This document shows positions 8,416 through 16,540 of a DNA stretch of 64,000 bases, piece by piece (positions within the stretch are counted from its first letter, which is position 1; every line of letters starts with the position of its first letter). Source of the stretch: Brevibacillus sp. DP1.3A. GTDB lineage: Bacteria > Bacillota > Bacilli > Brevibacillales > Brevibacillaceae. The stretch is taken from positions 4,418,501 through 4,482,500 of the forward strand of contig NZ_CP085876.1 in NCBI RefSeq assembly GCF_013284245.2, read 5' to 3'. The notes beneath the pieces were generated by a model. The model worked only from the letters and a program-made list of their open reading frames with translations, did no database searches and was not told the origin of the DNA. The position numbers and the translations under genes were made by a program.

Positions 8416-8446
8416 TGAAAACCGTTTTGGTACCTGCGCCGTCTAA
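8416..8446 (+). promoter_or_regulatory. ECF-type autoregulatory promoter
   Basis: TGAAAAC (8416-8422), a 17-bp spacer, then CGTCTAA (8440-8446). This matches the known Bacillus ECF pattern of a TGAAAC-like -35 and a CGT-type -10. It directly precedes the sigma gene, and its -35 would overlap the longer alternative ATG at 8415, which argues for the GTG start at 8466. Confidence 0.75.
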
Positions 8447-8465
8447 TGCTAGAGGAGGGGGAAAA

Positions 8466-8990
8466 GTGAATCTGGAACAGCTCGTTTCGTACGCAAAAGA
8501 TGGGGATGATGATGCCTTTTTTCAGCTCGTCAGCCTTCATAAAGAACAACTGTATAAAATCGCCTACGCCTTTCTTCGTAACGAGACAGATGCATTGGAA
8601 GCCATTCAGGAAGCGACGTGCCGTTCCTATCTCAAGCTGGCACGATTGAAACAGCCTGCGTATTTTCGCACATGGCTGACTCGCATCCTTATTCATATTT
8701 GTCTGGATGAGCAAAAGCGCCGAAAACGGATCATCTTGGATCCCATGGAGGATGACATCGAAAGTCGTGAAAATATTCCTATAGACGACCAAAATGTCGA
8801 GCGTATTCAAATCGAAGAGGCTCTCGCTCGTCTCAGTCCGAATTATCGCCACATCATTATTTTGAAATATTTTGAAGATCGGACGATACGCGATATTGCA
8901 GAGGTACTCGGTCATCCGGAAGGCACCATCAAGACATGGCTGCACAAGGCTTTGGGTGCACTCCGCAAAGATCTCGGGAAAGGCTGGTGA
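8466..8990 (+). CDS. ECF-family RNA polymerase sigma factor
   Basis: A 174-residue extracytoplasmic-function sigma factor if it starts at GTG 8466 after AGAGGAGGGGGAAAA. Region 2 is visible as LYKIAYAFLRNETDALEAIQ, with the RTWLTRILIHICLDEQKRRK block. Region 4 is LARLSPNYRHIIILKYFED and RTIRDIAEVLGHPEGTIKTW, with the helix-turn-helix. It is followed after five bases by a membrane protein of the DUF4179 type, the usual anti-sigma partner. Its own promoter carries an ECF-type signature, so it is probably autoregulated. Confidence 0.93.
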   Translation: MNLEQLVSYAKDGDDDAFFQLVSLHKEQLYKIAYAFLRNETDALEAIQEATCRSYLKLARLKQPAYFRTWLTRILIHICLDEQKRRKRIILDPMEDDIESRENIPIDDQNVERIQIEEALARLSPNYRHIIILKYFEDRTIRDIAEVLGHPEGTIKTWLHKALGALRKDLGKGW

Positions 8991-8995
8991 GCTGC

Positions 8996-10327
8996 ATGTG
9001 TGATAATGAAAAAAAGAATGCGAGTCCATTCATGGTTCCCGCTGAGATTGATCAATACATTCGCAGAGGGATGGAACAAGCAAAAGAGCTGCGTCAAAAT
9101 CGGAGCCGCAATCGGTGGGTACGCGTTGGTTCTAGTCTGGTTGCTTGTTTGTTCATTTTCGTGTTTATTTTTTCCGTTCGACTTTCACCTGCTGTTGCTG
9201 CTTATGTCAGCTCCATTCCCGGGATGGAGAAGATCGTTGAGTTTCTTCGGGATGATAAAGGCTTGCAAAAGGCAGCAGAACACAATCTTGTCCAAAATAT
9301 TGGCGCCAGTGGTTCAACGGGAGATGTGACGTTTACCATCGATCAAGTTTTGGCCGACGAAAAACGGATGGTCCTCTTCTATACACTAAAGCATCCTTTC
9401 ACCGATAAAAAAGTAGCCTTGCACAAGATCGAGTTGTCAGACCAAACAGGAAATAAATGGAAACGAGTTATGTCTTGGTCAAGCATGGAGAGCGAAGACC
9501 CTGTGATTCAGAATCGTATTGATATTGTGATCGAAGAAGCCACTGAGATACCCGATGCGATGACTGCAAAAGTCACGCTAGAAATCGATAATCTCGAACA
9601 AAAGACTCCTCTTTTGATTGACTTTGCTGTGGATAAAAACAAATTTAAGACCTTTGAGAAAAAAGTGTATCCGGTGATGAAGGAAGTCACGGTTGACGGT
9701 CAGCGCTTCACGATTGAACAAATCGCAGTCTTTCCTACTCAGACTGAAGTAAGCATTCGCTTTGATCCAGCTAACCAAAAGCACGTATTTGATTTTGATA
9801 AGCTGAGGCTCGAAGATGAAAAAGGAGAAACATTCGCTTTTTGGGGAAATGGCGTTCCTGTTCGGGACAACGGTGAGAATGGGAGGGTATACCATCTGGA
9901 GAGTATTTATTTTGTAGAGCCCGAAAAGCTTATTCTCAAAGCCGATGGCATTCGTGCCATAGACAAAGATAAATTGCAAATCGTAATCGACGCGAAAACA
10001 GGCACATTAACAAACGTGCCAAATGATCGCCTAAAATTAACGGCACTGCGTCAAGTTGATGATGTCGTTGGCATGGACTTTTCCTTGAAGGTTCCGCCAC
10101 AAGATAAACACTCTTATATCTCCTTAGGGAATGACCTGACTGACGACGTGGGAAATGAATATGATTCTGTGCAAGCAAGCTCCTCCTCCACAGATGATGA
10201 ATCCATTCAAAACTATTCCATGCTATTCAAGCGAAAAACAAACAAAGGTAAGCCGACTTCCTATTCCTTTCCTCTGTCCAGCTATCCTGAACGACTTCAA
10301 GGTACTTTTTCTATTGAAGTTAAATAA
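8996..10327 (+). CDS. DUF4179 membrane protein, probable anti-sigma factor
   Basis: A 443-residue single-pass membrane protein. The start is ATG 8996 (MCDNEKKNASPFM), five bases after the sigma stop, with GGTGAG just upstream. The cytoplasmic N-terminus (about 43 residues) would bind the sigma factor; one membrane segment follows (SSLVACLFIFVFIFSVRLSP), then a large extracellular region whose first part (PAVAAYVSSIPGMEKIVEFL, VTFTIDQVLADEKRMVLFYT) is the DUF4179 core. The rest is beta-rich and may be a ligand- or wall-sensing domain. Immediate linkage to the sigma gene supports the anti-sigma role, which is inferred. Confidence 0.88.
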   Translation: MCDNEKKNASPFMVPAEIDQYIRRGMEQAKELRQNRSRNRWVRVGSSLVACLFIFVFIFSVRLSPAVAAYVSSIPGMEKIVEFLRDDKGLQKAAEHNLVQNIGASGSTGDVTFTIDQVLADEKRMVLFYTLKHPFTDKKVALHKIELSDQTGNKWKRVMSWSSMESEDPVIQNRIDIVIEEATEIPDAMTAKVTLEIDNLEQKTPLLIDFAVDKNKFKTFEKKVYPVMKEVTVDGQRFTIEQIAVFPTQTEVSIRFDPANQKHVFDFDKLRLEDEKGETFAFWGNGVPVRDNGENGRVYHLESIYFVEPEKLILKADGIRAIDKDKLQIVIDAKTGTLTNVPNDRLKLTALRQVDDVVGMDFSLKVPPQDKHSYISLGNDLTDDVGNEYDSVQASSSSTDDESIQNYSMLFKRKTNKGKPTSYSFPLSSYPERLQGTFSIEVK

Positions 10328-10329
10328 AA

Positions 10330-10373
10330 AATGCCCTTCAGCGGTTGCTTGTACGGCATCGCTGTGGGGCATT
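10330..10373. terminator. Bidirectional terminator
   Basis: AATGCCC (10330-10336) pairs with GGGCATT (10367-10373), and CAGCG (10339-10343) with CGCTG (10360-10364). A preceding A-run and following TTCTTAATTT let it serve both the DUF4179 gene and convergent thiD. Confidence 0.7.
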
Positions 10374-10388
10374 CTTAATTTGATAACC

Positions 10389-11183
10389 TTAGTCTACAAC
10401 CGCCCAGTGATTGGTCGGCCCATGCCCGCCACCCAATTGCGGAGCTGTCTTAATAGCTTCGAAGATAAAGCGATTCGCTTTTTCAACCGCAGTGATGAGC
10501 GGTGTATTTTTTGCTAACTCTGCTGTAAGAGCCGCTGAGAACGTACAACCCGTGCCGTGCGTATGACGTGTATGAATACGCTCATGGGACAATTCATGGA
10601 ATGACGTACCATCGAACAAAATGTCCACGACAACGTCCCCTTGCATATGTCCCCCCTTCATCAGGACATTGCGAGCGCCTAACGCATGTATCGCTTTTGC
10701 CCCTTCGCGCATCTCGTCTGTCGTCTCGATTCTCATGCCAGTCAAGCATTCTGCTTCCGGCAAGTTAGGTGTGACGACTTCTGCAAGAGGCAACAACTCT
10801 GTTTTCAATGCAACGATCGCCTCATCCAGCAGGAGTTTTGAACCTCCCTTGGCAATCATCACTGGGTCTACCACCAGCTTTTTCAGGCCAAATGCTTTTA
10901 CCTCTTCCGCAACAGCACGAATGATATCAGCGTTAAATAGCATTCCCGTTTTCGCCGCGTCAGCGCCTAGATCACGTAGCACCTCATGCATTTGCTGTGC
11001 AACTGCCTCTGTCGGCAACGGATAAACGCCTGCTACGCCTAGTGTATTTTGTGCAGTGATTGCTGTGATCGCACTCATTCCGTACACACCGAGTTGATGA
11101 AAGGTTTTCAGATCCGCCTGAATCCCAGCTCCCCCACCGCTATCTGAACCCGCTATCGTCAATGCTTTCGCAATCGTGCTCAT
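10389..11183 (-). CDS. thiD: Hydroxymethylpyrimidine/phosphomethylpyrimidine kinase
   Basis: A 264-residue ribokinase-family enzyme of thiamin synthesis that phosphorylates HMP and HMP-P. The start chosen is ATG 11183 (MSTIAKALTIAGSDSGGGAG), preceded by GGAGGGAATATC. The AGSDSGGGAGIQADLKTF motif at the N-terminus and the catalytic-region HTRHTHGTGCTFSAALTAEL at the C-terminus are diagnostic. Length is normal. B. subtilis-type homologues can also act in pyridoxine salvage (PdxK), so the physiological substrate is not certain. No TPP riboswitch is recognisable upstream, where only about 100 bp separate it from the histidine kinase. Confidence 0.94.
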   Translation of the reverse strand: MSTIAKALTIAGSDSGGGAGIQADLKTFHQLGVYGMSAITAITAQNTLGVAGVYPLPTEAVAQQMHEVLRDLGADAAKTGMLFNADIIRAVAEEVKAFGLKKLVVDPVMIAKGGSKLLLDEAIVALKTELLPLAEVVTPNLPEAECLTGMRIETTDEMREGAKAIHALGARNVLMKGGHMQGDVVVDILFDGTSFHELSHERIHTRHTHGTGCTFSAALTAELAKNTPLITAVEKANRFIFEAIKTAPQLGGGHGPTNHWAVVD

Positions 11184-11291
11184 GATATTCCCTCCTGCTT
11201 TCCACCTTTTCTCACCTGAGTATACCATCCGCTCGTCCCATTCGGTATACTAAAGGAATGTTTGCCAGCAGTCATGCAAGGAGGCATCTGC

Positions 11292-12098
11292 ATGTCCTAT
11301 CGTATTTTTTATTGGTTGACCTTTTTGATTCCAACCATCATCATCGGGGGTTTTGAATTCATCCGTCACGACTTTCTGCTGCCCTATATGTCTATGGAAG
11401 CCGGGAATGTGTACATTACCCTCTTGACGCTCTTTCTCTCTTTTTTATTCGCTACCTGGATGTTTCACACGCTTAAACAAATGAATGCACGAATTGTCGA
11501 GGAACAAGCTCGTCGCGCTGTTTATGAAGAACGTGAACGCCTTGCCCGCGAATTACACGACGGGATTGCGCAGTCTCTGTTTTTCCTCAACGTAAAGCTG
11601 AAACAGGGACACTTGGACGATGCACGGGTCGCTGTTTCTGCCATCGACAATCATGTACGCCAAGCCATTTTTAACTTGCGCTCATTGCCAGAAGAAGGCA
11701 GTCTGGATCAACGCCTTGAGAAATGGCTGGCGCAATGGAGCGCTTTATCTGGAATCGACGTTGTTAGCGAATTGCATGTCAAAGATGGCTTTTTTACTGC
11801 CACCTCAGAAGTACAACTGTTCGGGATTATCCAAGAAGCTTTTGCCAATATTCGCAAGCATTCTCAGGCCAAGCATTCGTGGATTCACCTCACGACGGAT
11901 GAAACAACTGGCTGGGTTCTCGCCGTTGAGGACGATGGCATTGGGATTTCCAACCCTTCTCCCGATGCGAAAAAATACGGTTTGTCCATGATGCGCGAGC
12001 GAGCACGCCAGTTGAACGCCTCCATCGACATTCAGTTACGACCGGCAGGCGGTACGATCATCCGCTTATCTTCTCATTCAGGAGGAAAAACCCTATGA
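11292..12098 (+). CDS. NarL-type sensor histidine kinase
   Basis: A 268-residue membrane kinase starting at ATG 11292 (MSYRIFYWLTFLIPTI), after AAGGAGGCATCTGC. Two membrane segments lie in the first 65 residues. The HisKA_3 phospho-acceptor region is ERERLARELHDGIAQSLFF, and the HATPase domain has FGIIQEAFANIRKHSQAKH and LAVEDDGIGI. There is almost no extracellular loop, so it may sense a membrane or intracellular signal. The stop overlaps the start of the response regulator (ATGA), indicating translational coupling. Confidence 0.93.
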   Translation: MSYRIFYWLTFLIPTIIIGGFEFIRHDFLLPYMSMEAGNVYITLLTLFLSFLFATWMFHTLKQMNARIVEEQARRAVYEERERLARELHDGIAQSLFFLNVKLKQGHLDDARVAVSAIDNHVRQAIFNLRSLPEEGSLDQRLEKWLAQWSALSGIDVVSELHVKDGFFTATSEVQLFGIIQEAFANIRKHSQAKHSWIHLTTDETTGWVLAVEDDGIGISNPSPDAKKYGLSMMRERARQLNASIDIQLRPAGGTIIRLSSHSGGKTL

Positions 12099-12742
12099 AC
12101 GCTTACCGTGTATTGATCGCCGACGACCACCCGATGGCTCGTATGGCCATTCGCAGCCTGCTTGATCCCGATCCCTCTTTTGAAGTCATCGGAGAAGCGC
12201 AAAATGGCGAGGAAGCTTTTCTCTTATGCGGACAAATACAACCGGACCTTGTGCTCATGGACATCAACATGCCGAAATGGAGCGGACTCGAAGCGACCCG
12301 CGAGGTCAAAAAAGCATACCCGCACATCAAGGTTGTCATTCTCAGCGTCTCCGATGACGTTGCTGACCTGATCACGGCCATTCAGTTCGGCGCCCAAGGA
12401 TACTTGCTGAAAAATTTAGAGCCTGACGACTGGATTAACTACTTGCATGCCTTGCTCGGCGAGGACAGTGAATTGACTCGCGAAATGGCAACTCGGCTCA
12501 TGTACCGCTTCCGTCAAGAAGAGGCTACAGATGAAATGGTACCAGATGTTCTGACCCCGCGAGAGCGAGAGATTGTCATGTACGTGGGAGCCGGAAAAAC
12601 GAATCGGGAAATAAGCGAAGCGCTGATCATCGCAGAAAACACTGTGAAAAACCACTTAAAAAACATTCTTGAAAAGCTGCAATTGGCTAATCGCGTCCAA
12701 CTCGCTGCTTATGCCGTTCGCCATCATTTGGTTTTAAAATAA
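12095..12742 (+). CDS. NarL/LuxR-type response regulator
   Basis: A 215-residue regulator with an N-terminal receiver domain (ADDHPMARMAI, phospho-Asp in LVLMDINMPK, conserved Lys in GYLLKNLEPD) and a C-terminal LuxR-type helix-turn-helix (LTPREREIVMYVGAGKTNRE, then IAENTVKNHLKNILEKLQL). The start overlaps the kinase gene by four bases. It is the cognate partner of the adjacent kinase. The target promoter is unknown. Confidence 0.94.
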   Translation: MNAYRVLIADDHPMARMAIRSLLDPDPSFEVIGEAQNGEEAFLLCGQIQPDLVLMDINMPKWSGLEATREVKKAYPHIKVVILSVSDDVADLITAIQFGAQGYLLKNLEPDDWINYLHALLGEDSELTREMATRLMYRFRQEEATDEMVPDVLTPREREIVMYVGAGKTNREISEALIIAENTVKNHLKNILEKLQLANRVQLAAYAVRHHLVLK

Positions 12743-12823
12743 AAAACATTGCTTTATGCTCGATCAACTGTCATCCTTAGAAAGATACGTTTTCCACAGA
12801 CATAAGAAATGCAGGTGATCCGC

Positions 12824-13228
12824 ATGATCGAAGTCAAGACCTCCAAACTAAGCAATGGAGAATTAAATAGAGGTGTATTTGCAACACAAGATATCCGAAA
12901 AGGCGATCTGATTCATGAAGCGCCCGTGCTGCCCTATTTGAACGAAGAGCATGAGCATATTGAGAAAACCTTACTCGCGGATTATGCATTTGAGTACGGT
13001 GCCAATCACACAGCCTTCTTGTTAGGGTATGGCATGCTATTTAATCACTCCTACACGCCAAATGCCACGTATGAGATTAACTTCGACAACCACACGTTTG
13101 ATTTTTATGCCTATACGGACATTCAAGCGGGTGAAGAAATCTTAATCAATTACAATGGTGATGAGGATTGCGATGATCCTCTCTGGTTTTATGAAGACCA
13201 ACAGAAAGAAACAGATGATACCAAGTAA
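12824..13228 (+). CDS. SET-domain protein (putative lysine methyltransferase)
   Basis: A 134-residue protein starting at ATG 12824 (MIEVKTSKLSNGELNRGVF), after AGGTGAT. It shows the SET-domain hallmarks: N-terminal RGVFATQDIRKGDLIHEAPV, the pseudoknot element GYGMLFNHSYTPNATYEINF and C-terminal AGEEILINYNGDEDCDDPLW, which supply the SAM- and lysine-binding residues. It is much shorter than eukaryotic SET enzymes but similar to stand-alone bacterial ones. The target is unknown. It stands alone between a terminator and the response regulator. Confidence 0.87.
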   Translation: MIEVKTSKLSNGELNRGVFATQDIRKGDLIHEAPVLPYLNEEHEHIEKTLLADYAFEYGANHTAFLLGYGMLFNHSYTPNATYEINFDNHTFDFYAYTDIQAGEEILINYNGDEDCDDPLWFYEDQQKETDDTK

Positions 13229-13251
13229 GAATATGCTTTCATAAGAATGAA

Positions 13252-13294
13252 AACCCGGAAACAGACACTTGAAAAAGTGCCCGTCCTCCGGGTT
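13252..13294 (+). terminator. Intrinsic terminator after the SET-domain gene
   Basis: AACCCGGA (13252-13259) pairs with TCCGGGTT (13287-13294), with an inner CACTT/AAGTG stem. It is followed by ATTTTG. A second hairpin (CCCC-AACTATT-GGGG, near 13316-13330) probably ends the convergent GNAT gene. Confidence 0.7.
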
Positions 13295-13342
13295 ATTTTG
13301 TGCAACTATATCCCTCCCCAACTATTGGGGCGGGCTTTCGCT

Positions 13343-13798
13343 TTAAGATGGATAAATCGTTTTCTCGAAAAAAGACAGCCTCAGACCGGGCTTCACTTCT
13401 TTTTGATCCGTCAAGGTAAATCCATGTCTTTCATACAATCTAACAGCCGGTTCATTCAAGGAACCAGTCGCAACGATGATCTTGCTGCAGCCATGCTCGT
13501 GGACAGAGGCAAGTAATTTACTCGCGATTCCCTTGCGAAAATGAACAGGATCCACAATCATCCGATGAATATCCAACGTTTGTCCCTCGATCAAAAAAGA
13601 AACCGCCCCTGCCAGCTCGCCTTCCTCTATGTAGCCATAAAACGTTTCTCCACATGTCCTCAGTTGTTCTACTGATTCTCGCAGGGGTGGAATATCTTCC
13701 GTTCCAATTAACTCCGCCTCTACACGATACGCTCTTTGCTGCATGTTCCAAAGTTTTTGTACCTTTTGTTCATCCTGTAAATCTAGTCGCACGATCAT
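13343..13798 (-). CDS. GNAT family N-acetyltransferase
   Basis: A 151-residue acetyltransferase. The acetyl-CoA binding core appears as IDIHRMIVDPVHFRKGIAS-type sequence (MIVDPVHFRKGIASKLLASV), followed by IIVATGSLNEPAVRLYERHG and a final GFTLTDQKEVKPGLRLSFFE, matching motif A and the C-terminal strands. The substrate cannot be predicted. It is 17 bp downstream of the YcgQ-like gene on the same strand. Confidence 0.9.
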   Translation of the reverse strand: MIVRLDLQDEQKVQKLWNMQQRAYRVEAELIGTEDIPPLRESVEQLRTCGETFYGYIEEGELAGAVSFLIEGQTLDIHRMIVDPVHFRKGIASKLLASVHEHGCSKIIVATGSLNEPAVRLYERHGFTLTDQKEVKPGLRLSFFEKTIYPS

Positions 13799-13815
13799 TT
13801 CGTTTTCCCCCGCAT

Positions 13816-14814
13816 TTAACTGTCTGGTGCTGCTTCAAAGCTATAGTACACATAAGGATCTTTCGGTGCGGCAACGGCTTCTACCTGAGATGCTTGGAGA
13901 ACAAGCATGTCGTATCCATCTAACTGACGCAGCTCGAGCTTTCCGCGAACTTTTACCCAGCTATCTTTTGCCCATTTGTTCGCGTCCTCTTTTTCCACCA
14001 AAACGCCATAAACACTGGAATCTGCTGTACAGCAGGTGACGGAAAAACGCGCTACGACAAACTGCTGCTTCGTAAAATCAGGCTGCCGATAAACAAATCC
14101 CATCGTCTCAAGCTCTTTCCCAGCAAATTCTTTTGCATATAGCTCCATTGTGGTGAGTCCGTCCAAGAACACTTTGTCATTCAGTTCAATCACTGGCTGT
14201 TTATGTAAAAAGACGGCGATATCTGTGTAAAAGTCACCAAATCCCCCGTTCGAGAATCGCTGCCGCAATTGTTCGTCGTTTGTCGCTTGTACTGGGGGTG
14301 TTGCTACTTGATTGGTAGCCTCTGGCTGTGGTTCCACGCTTGGCACGGCATCTTCTTTTACCTCTGCTGTCTGCTTCACATTCTCTGTTGTATTCACGTT
14401 CGCATTCGCATTCGCCGTAACATCCGCCAGCTTTCGTACATCATTGCTAAGAAGCGTGATTCCCCGCTTCTCCGCTACATCACTACCAAGAATTTTATCC
14501 GGCATGACAAATCCCATCACAATTGGGAGCACAAACAAGCCATAAACCAAAAGGGAGCCGATGGGTGTACGCGGAACTTTGTGCTGCTCCTCACAATCGC
14601 AATCGTAAACACTACTGCCGACAAAAATTTGCCGTATGCTGACAATTGTCAACAGAGCCAGGATGACGAGCGTGACATAGCTGAACATGTGTAATCGTGG
14701 TGCGAGATAGTGACTGAGCGTTTCCGACAGGATCAAATAGGCCAACAACGCTGTAATGCCCGCCAATATCAAACTGCGCATGACATGATGACGCTTCAAT
14801 TTGTTCTGATCCAT
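13816..14814 (-). CDS. TIGR03943/DUF1980 membrane protein (YcgQ-like)
   Basis: A 332-residue membrane-associated protein starting at ATG 14814 (MDQNKLKRHHVMRSLILAG), after AAGGAGGAGAAT. It has two N-terminal membrane segments and then a soluble region with CDCEEQH, a poorly conserved linker, and a C-terminal beta-rich part containing RFSVTCCTADSSVYGV. In Bacillus and other taxa this family is paired with the YcgR/UPF0718 permease and often lies with metal genes. The neighbour context here (permease, ArsR regulator, CzcD) agrees with metal trafficking, but the substrate is unknown. Confidence 0.85.
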   Translation of the reverse strand: MDQNKLKRHHVMRSLILAGITALLAYLILSETLSHYLAPRLHMFSYVTLVILALLTIVSIRQIFVGSSVYDCDCEEQHKVPRTPIGSLLVYGLFVLPIVMGFVMPDKILGSDVAEKRGITLLSNDVRKLADVTANANANVNTTENVKQTAEVKEDAVPSVEPQPEATNQVATPPVQATNDEQLRQRFSNGGFGDFYTDIAVFLHKQPVIELNDKVFLDGLTTMELYAKEFAGKELETMGFVYRQPDFTKQQFVVARFSVTCCTADSSVYGVLVEKEDANKWAKDSWVKVRGKLELRQLDGYDMLVLQASQVEAVAAPKDPYVYYSFEAAPDS

Positions 14815-14824
14815 ATTCTCCTCC

Positions 14825-15829
14825 TTACATCGGTATAAGCATGGTGACACAAATTACCAAAAGCGTAATAACTACGACCAGCTTGACAACAAAACCAAAG
14901 CGAAACGTTCCAAATAGCATCAACGTTGTTTTTAAATCGAGCATGGGACCGAAAATCAGAAATGCAAGCAACGAGCTGCTTGAGAACGTATTGGCAAAGG
15001 AAGCAGCGATAAACGCATCTGCCTCTGAACAAAGCGAAAACAAATACGCCATCCCCATCATGACCAAATTAGAGGTGAGCGGTGTTTGACCAATGTCCAT
15101 GAGCGTATCCCGGCTGATGTACACCTGTAAAAGCGCGCTGATAAGCGAACCAAACAACAAATATTTCCCCATATCAAAAAATTCGTCCACCGCGTGGGCA
15201 AATGTCGAGGAAAGCTTTCCACTCGTCGCTTTTACATGGTCGGCTTCATGACTGATTTGCGATTCCATGCCGAGCCGTATTGGATTTTTTTTGACAAACA
15301 GGAAGACAAGCATGCCCACAATGAGGGCAACAATAAATCCCGCAATGCCCCGGTAGAGAGCCATTTCCGGCTGACGGGCGAAAGCCACATAGGTCGATGA
15401 CAAAACAACGGGATTCACAATCGGTCCCGCCAATAAGAAAACAATACCAACTGACAGCGGCATCCCTTTTTGGATCAAGCGACGAACCACAGGGATAATG
15501 GCACATTCACATACAGGGAACAAAAACCCGAGTAACCCAGCAAACGGTAGGGCCACGAGTGGATGCTTCGGTGTCCAGCGCCTCACCTGCTCTTCTGTCA
15601 CAAACGTCTGGATAAATGCAGAAAAGAATACACCCAAGAGGACAAACGGGATTGCTTCCAACCAAATACTAAGGAAAAAGGTTTTCACATCAAGCCACAA
15701 AGGGGACCACTCTATGCTCCAACCGGAAAACAAGCTGCTTTCTCTACCCATGGTTAACCAAACGACACTTAGTCCAAGCAGGAGCGCCCCGATTATTTCA
15801 ACCAGGAATTGGCGAATTTTCAGAATCAA
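14825..15829 (-). CDS. UPF0718 permease (YcgR-like)
   Basis: A 334-residue polytopic membrane protein of the UPF0718 (DUF318) permease family. The conserved segments GLLGFLFPVCECAIIPVVRR and GPIVNPVVLSSTYVAF are diagnostic, and about eight membrane segments are visible. The start is TTG 15829, ten bases after AGGAGA. It precedes the YcgQ-like gene by ten bases, so the two are co-transcribed and may form a complex. Transported substrate is unproven; metal handling is suggested by context. Confidence 0.87.
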   Translation of the reverse strand: MILKIRQFLVEIIGALLLGLSVVWLTMGRESSLFSGWSIEWSPLWLDVKTFFLSIWLEAIPFVLLGVFFSAFIQTFVTEEQVRRWTPKHPLVALPFAGLLGFLFPVCECAIIPVVRRLIQKGMPLSVGIVFLLAGPIVNPVVLSSTYVAFARQPEMALYRGIAGFIVALIVGMLVFLFVKKNPIRLGMESQISHEADHVKATSGKLSSTFAHAVDEFFDMGKYLLFGSLISALLQVYISRDTLMDIGQTPLTSNLVMMGMAYLFSLCSEADAFIAASFANTFSSSSLLAFLIFGPMLDLKTTLMLFGTFRFGFVVKLVVVITLLVICVTMLIPM

Positions 15830-15855
15830 GCGGGAGTTCTCTCCTCTCTATTTGC

Positions 15856-15876
15856 AAATAGGTATCATTCCTATTT
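15856..15876. promoter_or_regulatory. Candidate metal-regulator operator (Zur-like inverted repeat)
   Basis: AAATAGG-TATCATT-CCTATTT is a 21-bp near-perfect inverted repeat (9 of 10 positions in each half) upstream of the permease start. The layout (AT-rich, about 9-1-9) resembles the Zur/Fur family box, but only 9 of 14 core positions agree with the B. subtilis Zur core. The adjacent ArsR regulator is an alternative binder. Confidence 0.5.
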
Positions 15877-15984
15877 ATATAAAGGTATCTATATTTCCTT
15901 CTTGTCCTTTTACTTTTTTTTTTGCAAGATGAACAGGTTGTACAGCCTTCCCTTCCCCCTGTATCCGTCTTATAATGGTGAAAA

Positions 15985-16398
15985 ATGGAACCGTTCGGGG
16001 TGAATGAAGTGAGCGAAGACATTCAGCGCATTCCCACTGATCTAGAGGTTTGTGAAGTACAGACGATCGATGAAGAAAAAGTAAACAGGCTTCGGCCCAG
16101 AATGATGGAGACGGAAGGTGTCGCCCCTCTCTTCAAGGCTCTCGCAGACGATACGCGAGCAAAAATCATTTACGCGCTGGCACTTGAAGGAGAGCTATGC
16201 GTTTGTGATGTCGCTGCAACCATCAATAGCTCGATCCCCAATACCTCTCACCATCTGCGGTTGCTAAAAAATATGGGTCTCGCCCGCTACCGTAAAAACG
16301 GCAAGCTTGTCTATTACTCACTCGATGATGATCATGTCCGTCATTTAATCATGTGTGGAATTGAGCATGCTGCCGAATTGAAGCAATCAAAACCGTAA
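15985..16398 (+). CDS. ArsR/SmtB-family metal-sensing repressor
   Basis: A 137-residue winged-helix repressor. The alpha3 region ELCVCDVAATI resembles the Cys-containing metal box of CadC/ArsR proteins, and the alpha5 region DDDHVRHLIMCGIEHAAE supplies the Asp/His ligands typical of SmtB/CzrA zinc sensors. The DNA-recognition region is SSIPNTSHHLRLLKNMGLAR. It is divergent from the permease pair and upstream of the CzcO/CzcD genes. ATG 15985 has a weak ribosome binding site; the in-frame GTG at 16009 follows GGGGTGA and is a possible true start. The ligand (Zn, Cd or Co) is not resolved. Confidence 0.9.
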   Translation: MEPFGVNEVSEDIQRIPTDLEVCEVQTIDEEKVNRLRPRMMETEGVAPLFKALADDTRAKIIYALALEGELCVCDVAATINSSIPNTSHHLRLLKNMGLARYRKNGKLVYYSLDDDHVRHLIMCGIEHAAELKQSKP

Positions 16399-16416
16399 AT
16401 CCACTGGCTACATACA

Positions 16417-16447
16417 GGTCCGTCACTATGAGTGGCGGCCTTTTTTT
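16417..16447 (+). terminator. Intrinsic terminator after arsR
   Basis: CCGTCAC (16420-16426) pairs with GTGGCGG (16432-16438), with one G:U, extended by GG/CC, and is followed by seven T (16441-16447). Confidence 0.85.
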
Positions 16448-16540
16448 GCTGATGCTCAAAAAAACATTCAAACAATTAATTGAATATAATAATGAATATG
16501 GTATGATTTAGTTAATCCTCACCGAAAGAAGGCCCTAATC

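Noticed and set aside
8388..9029. Minus-strand frame of 213 residues across the ECF sigma gene
   Set aside because: It is antisense to a sigma factor with full region 2 and 4 motifs and an ECF promoter; no homology by eye.
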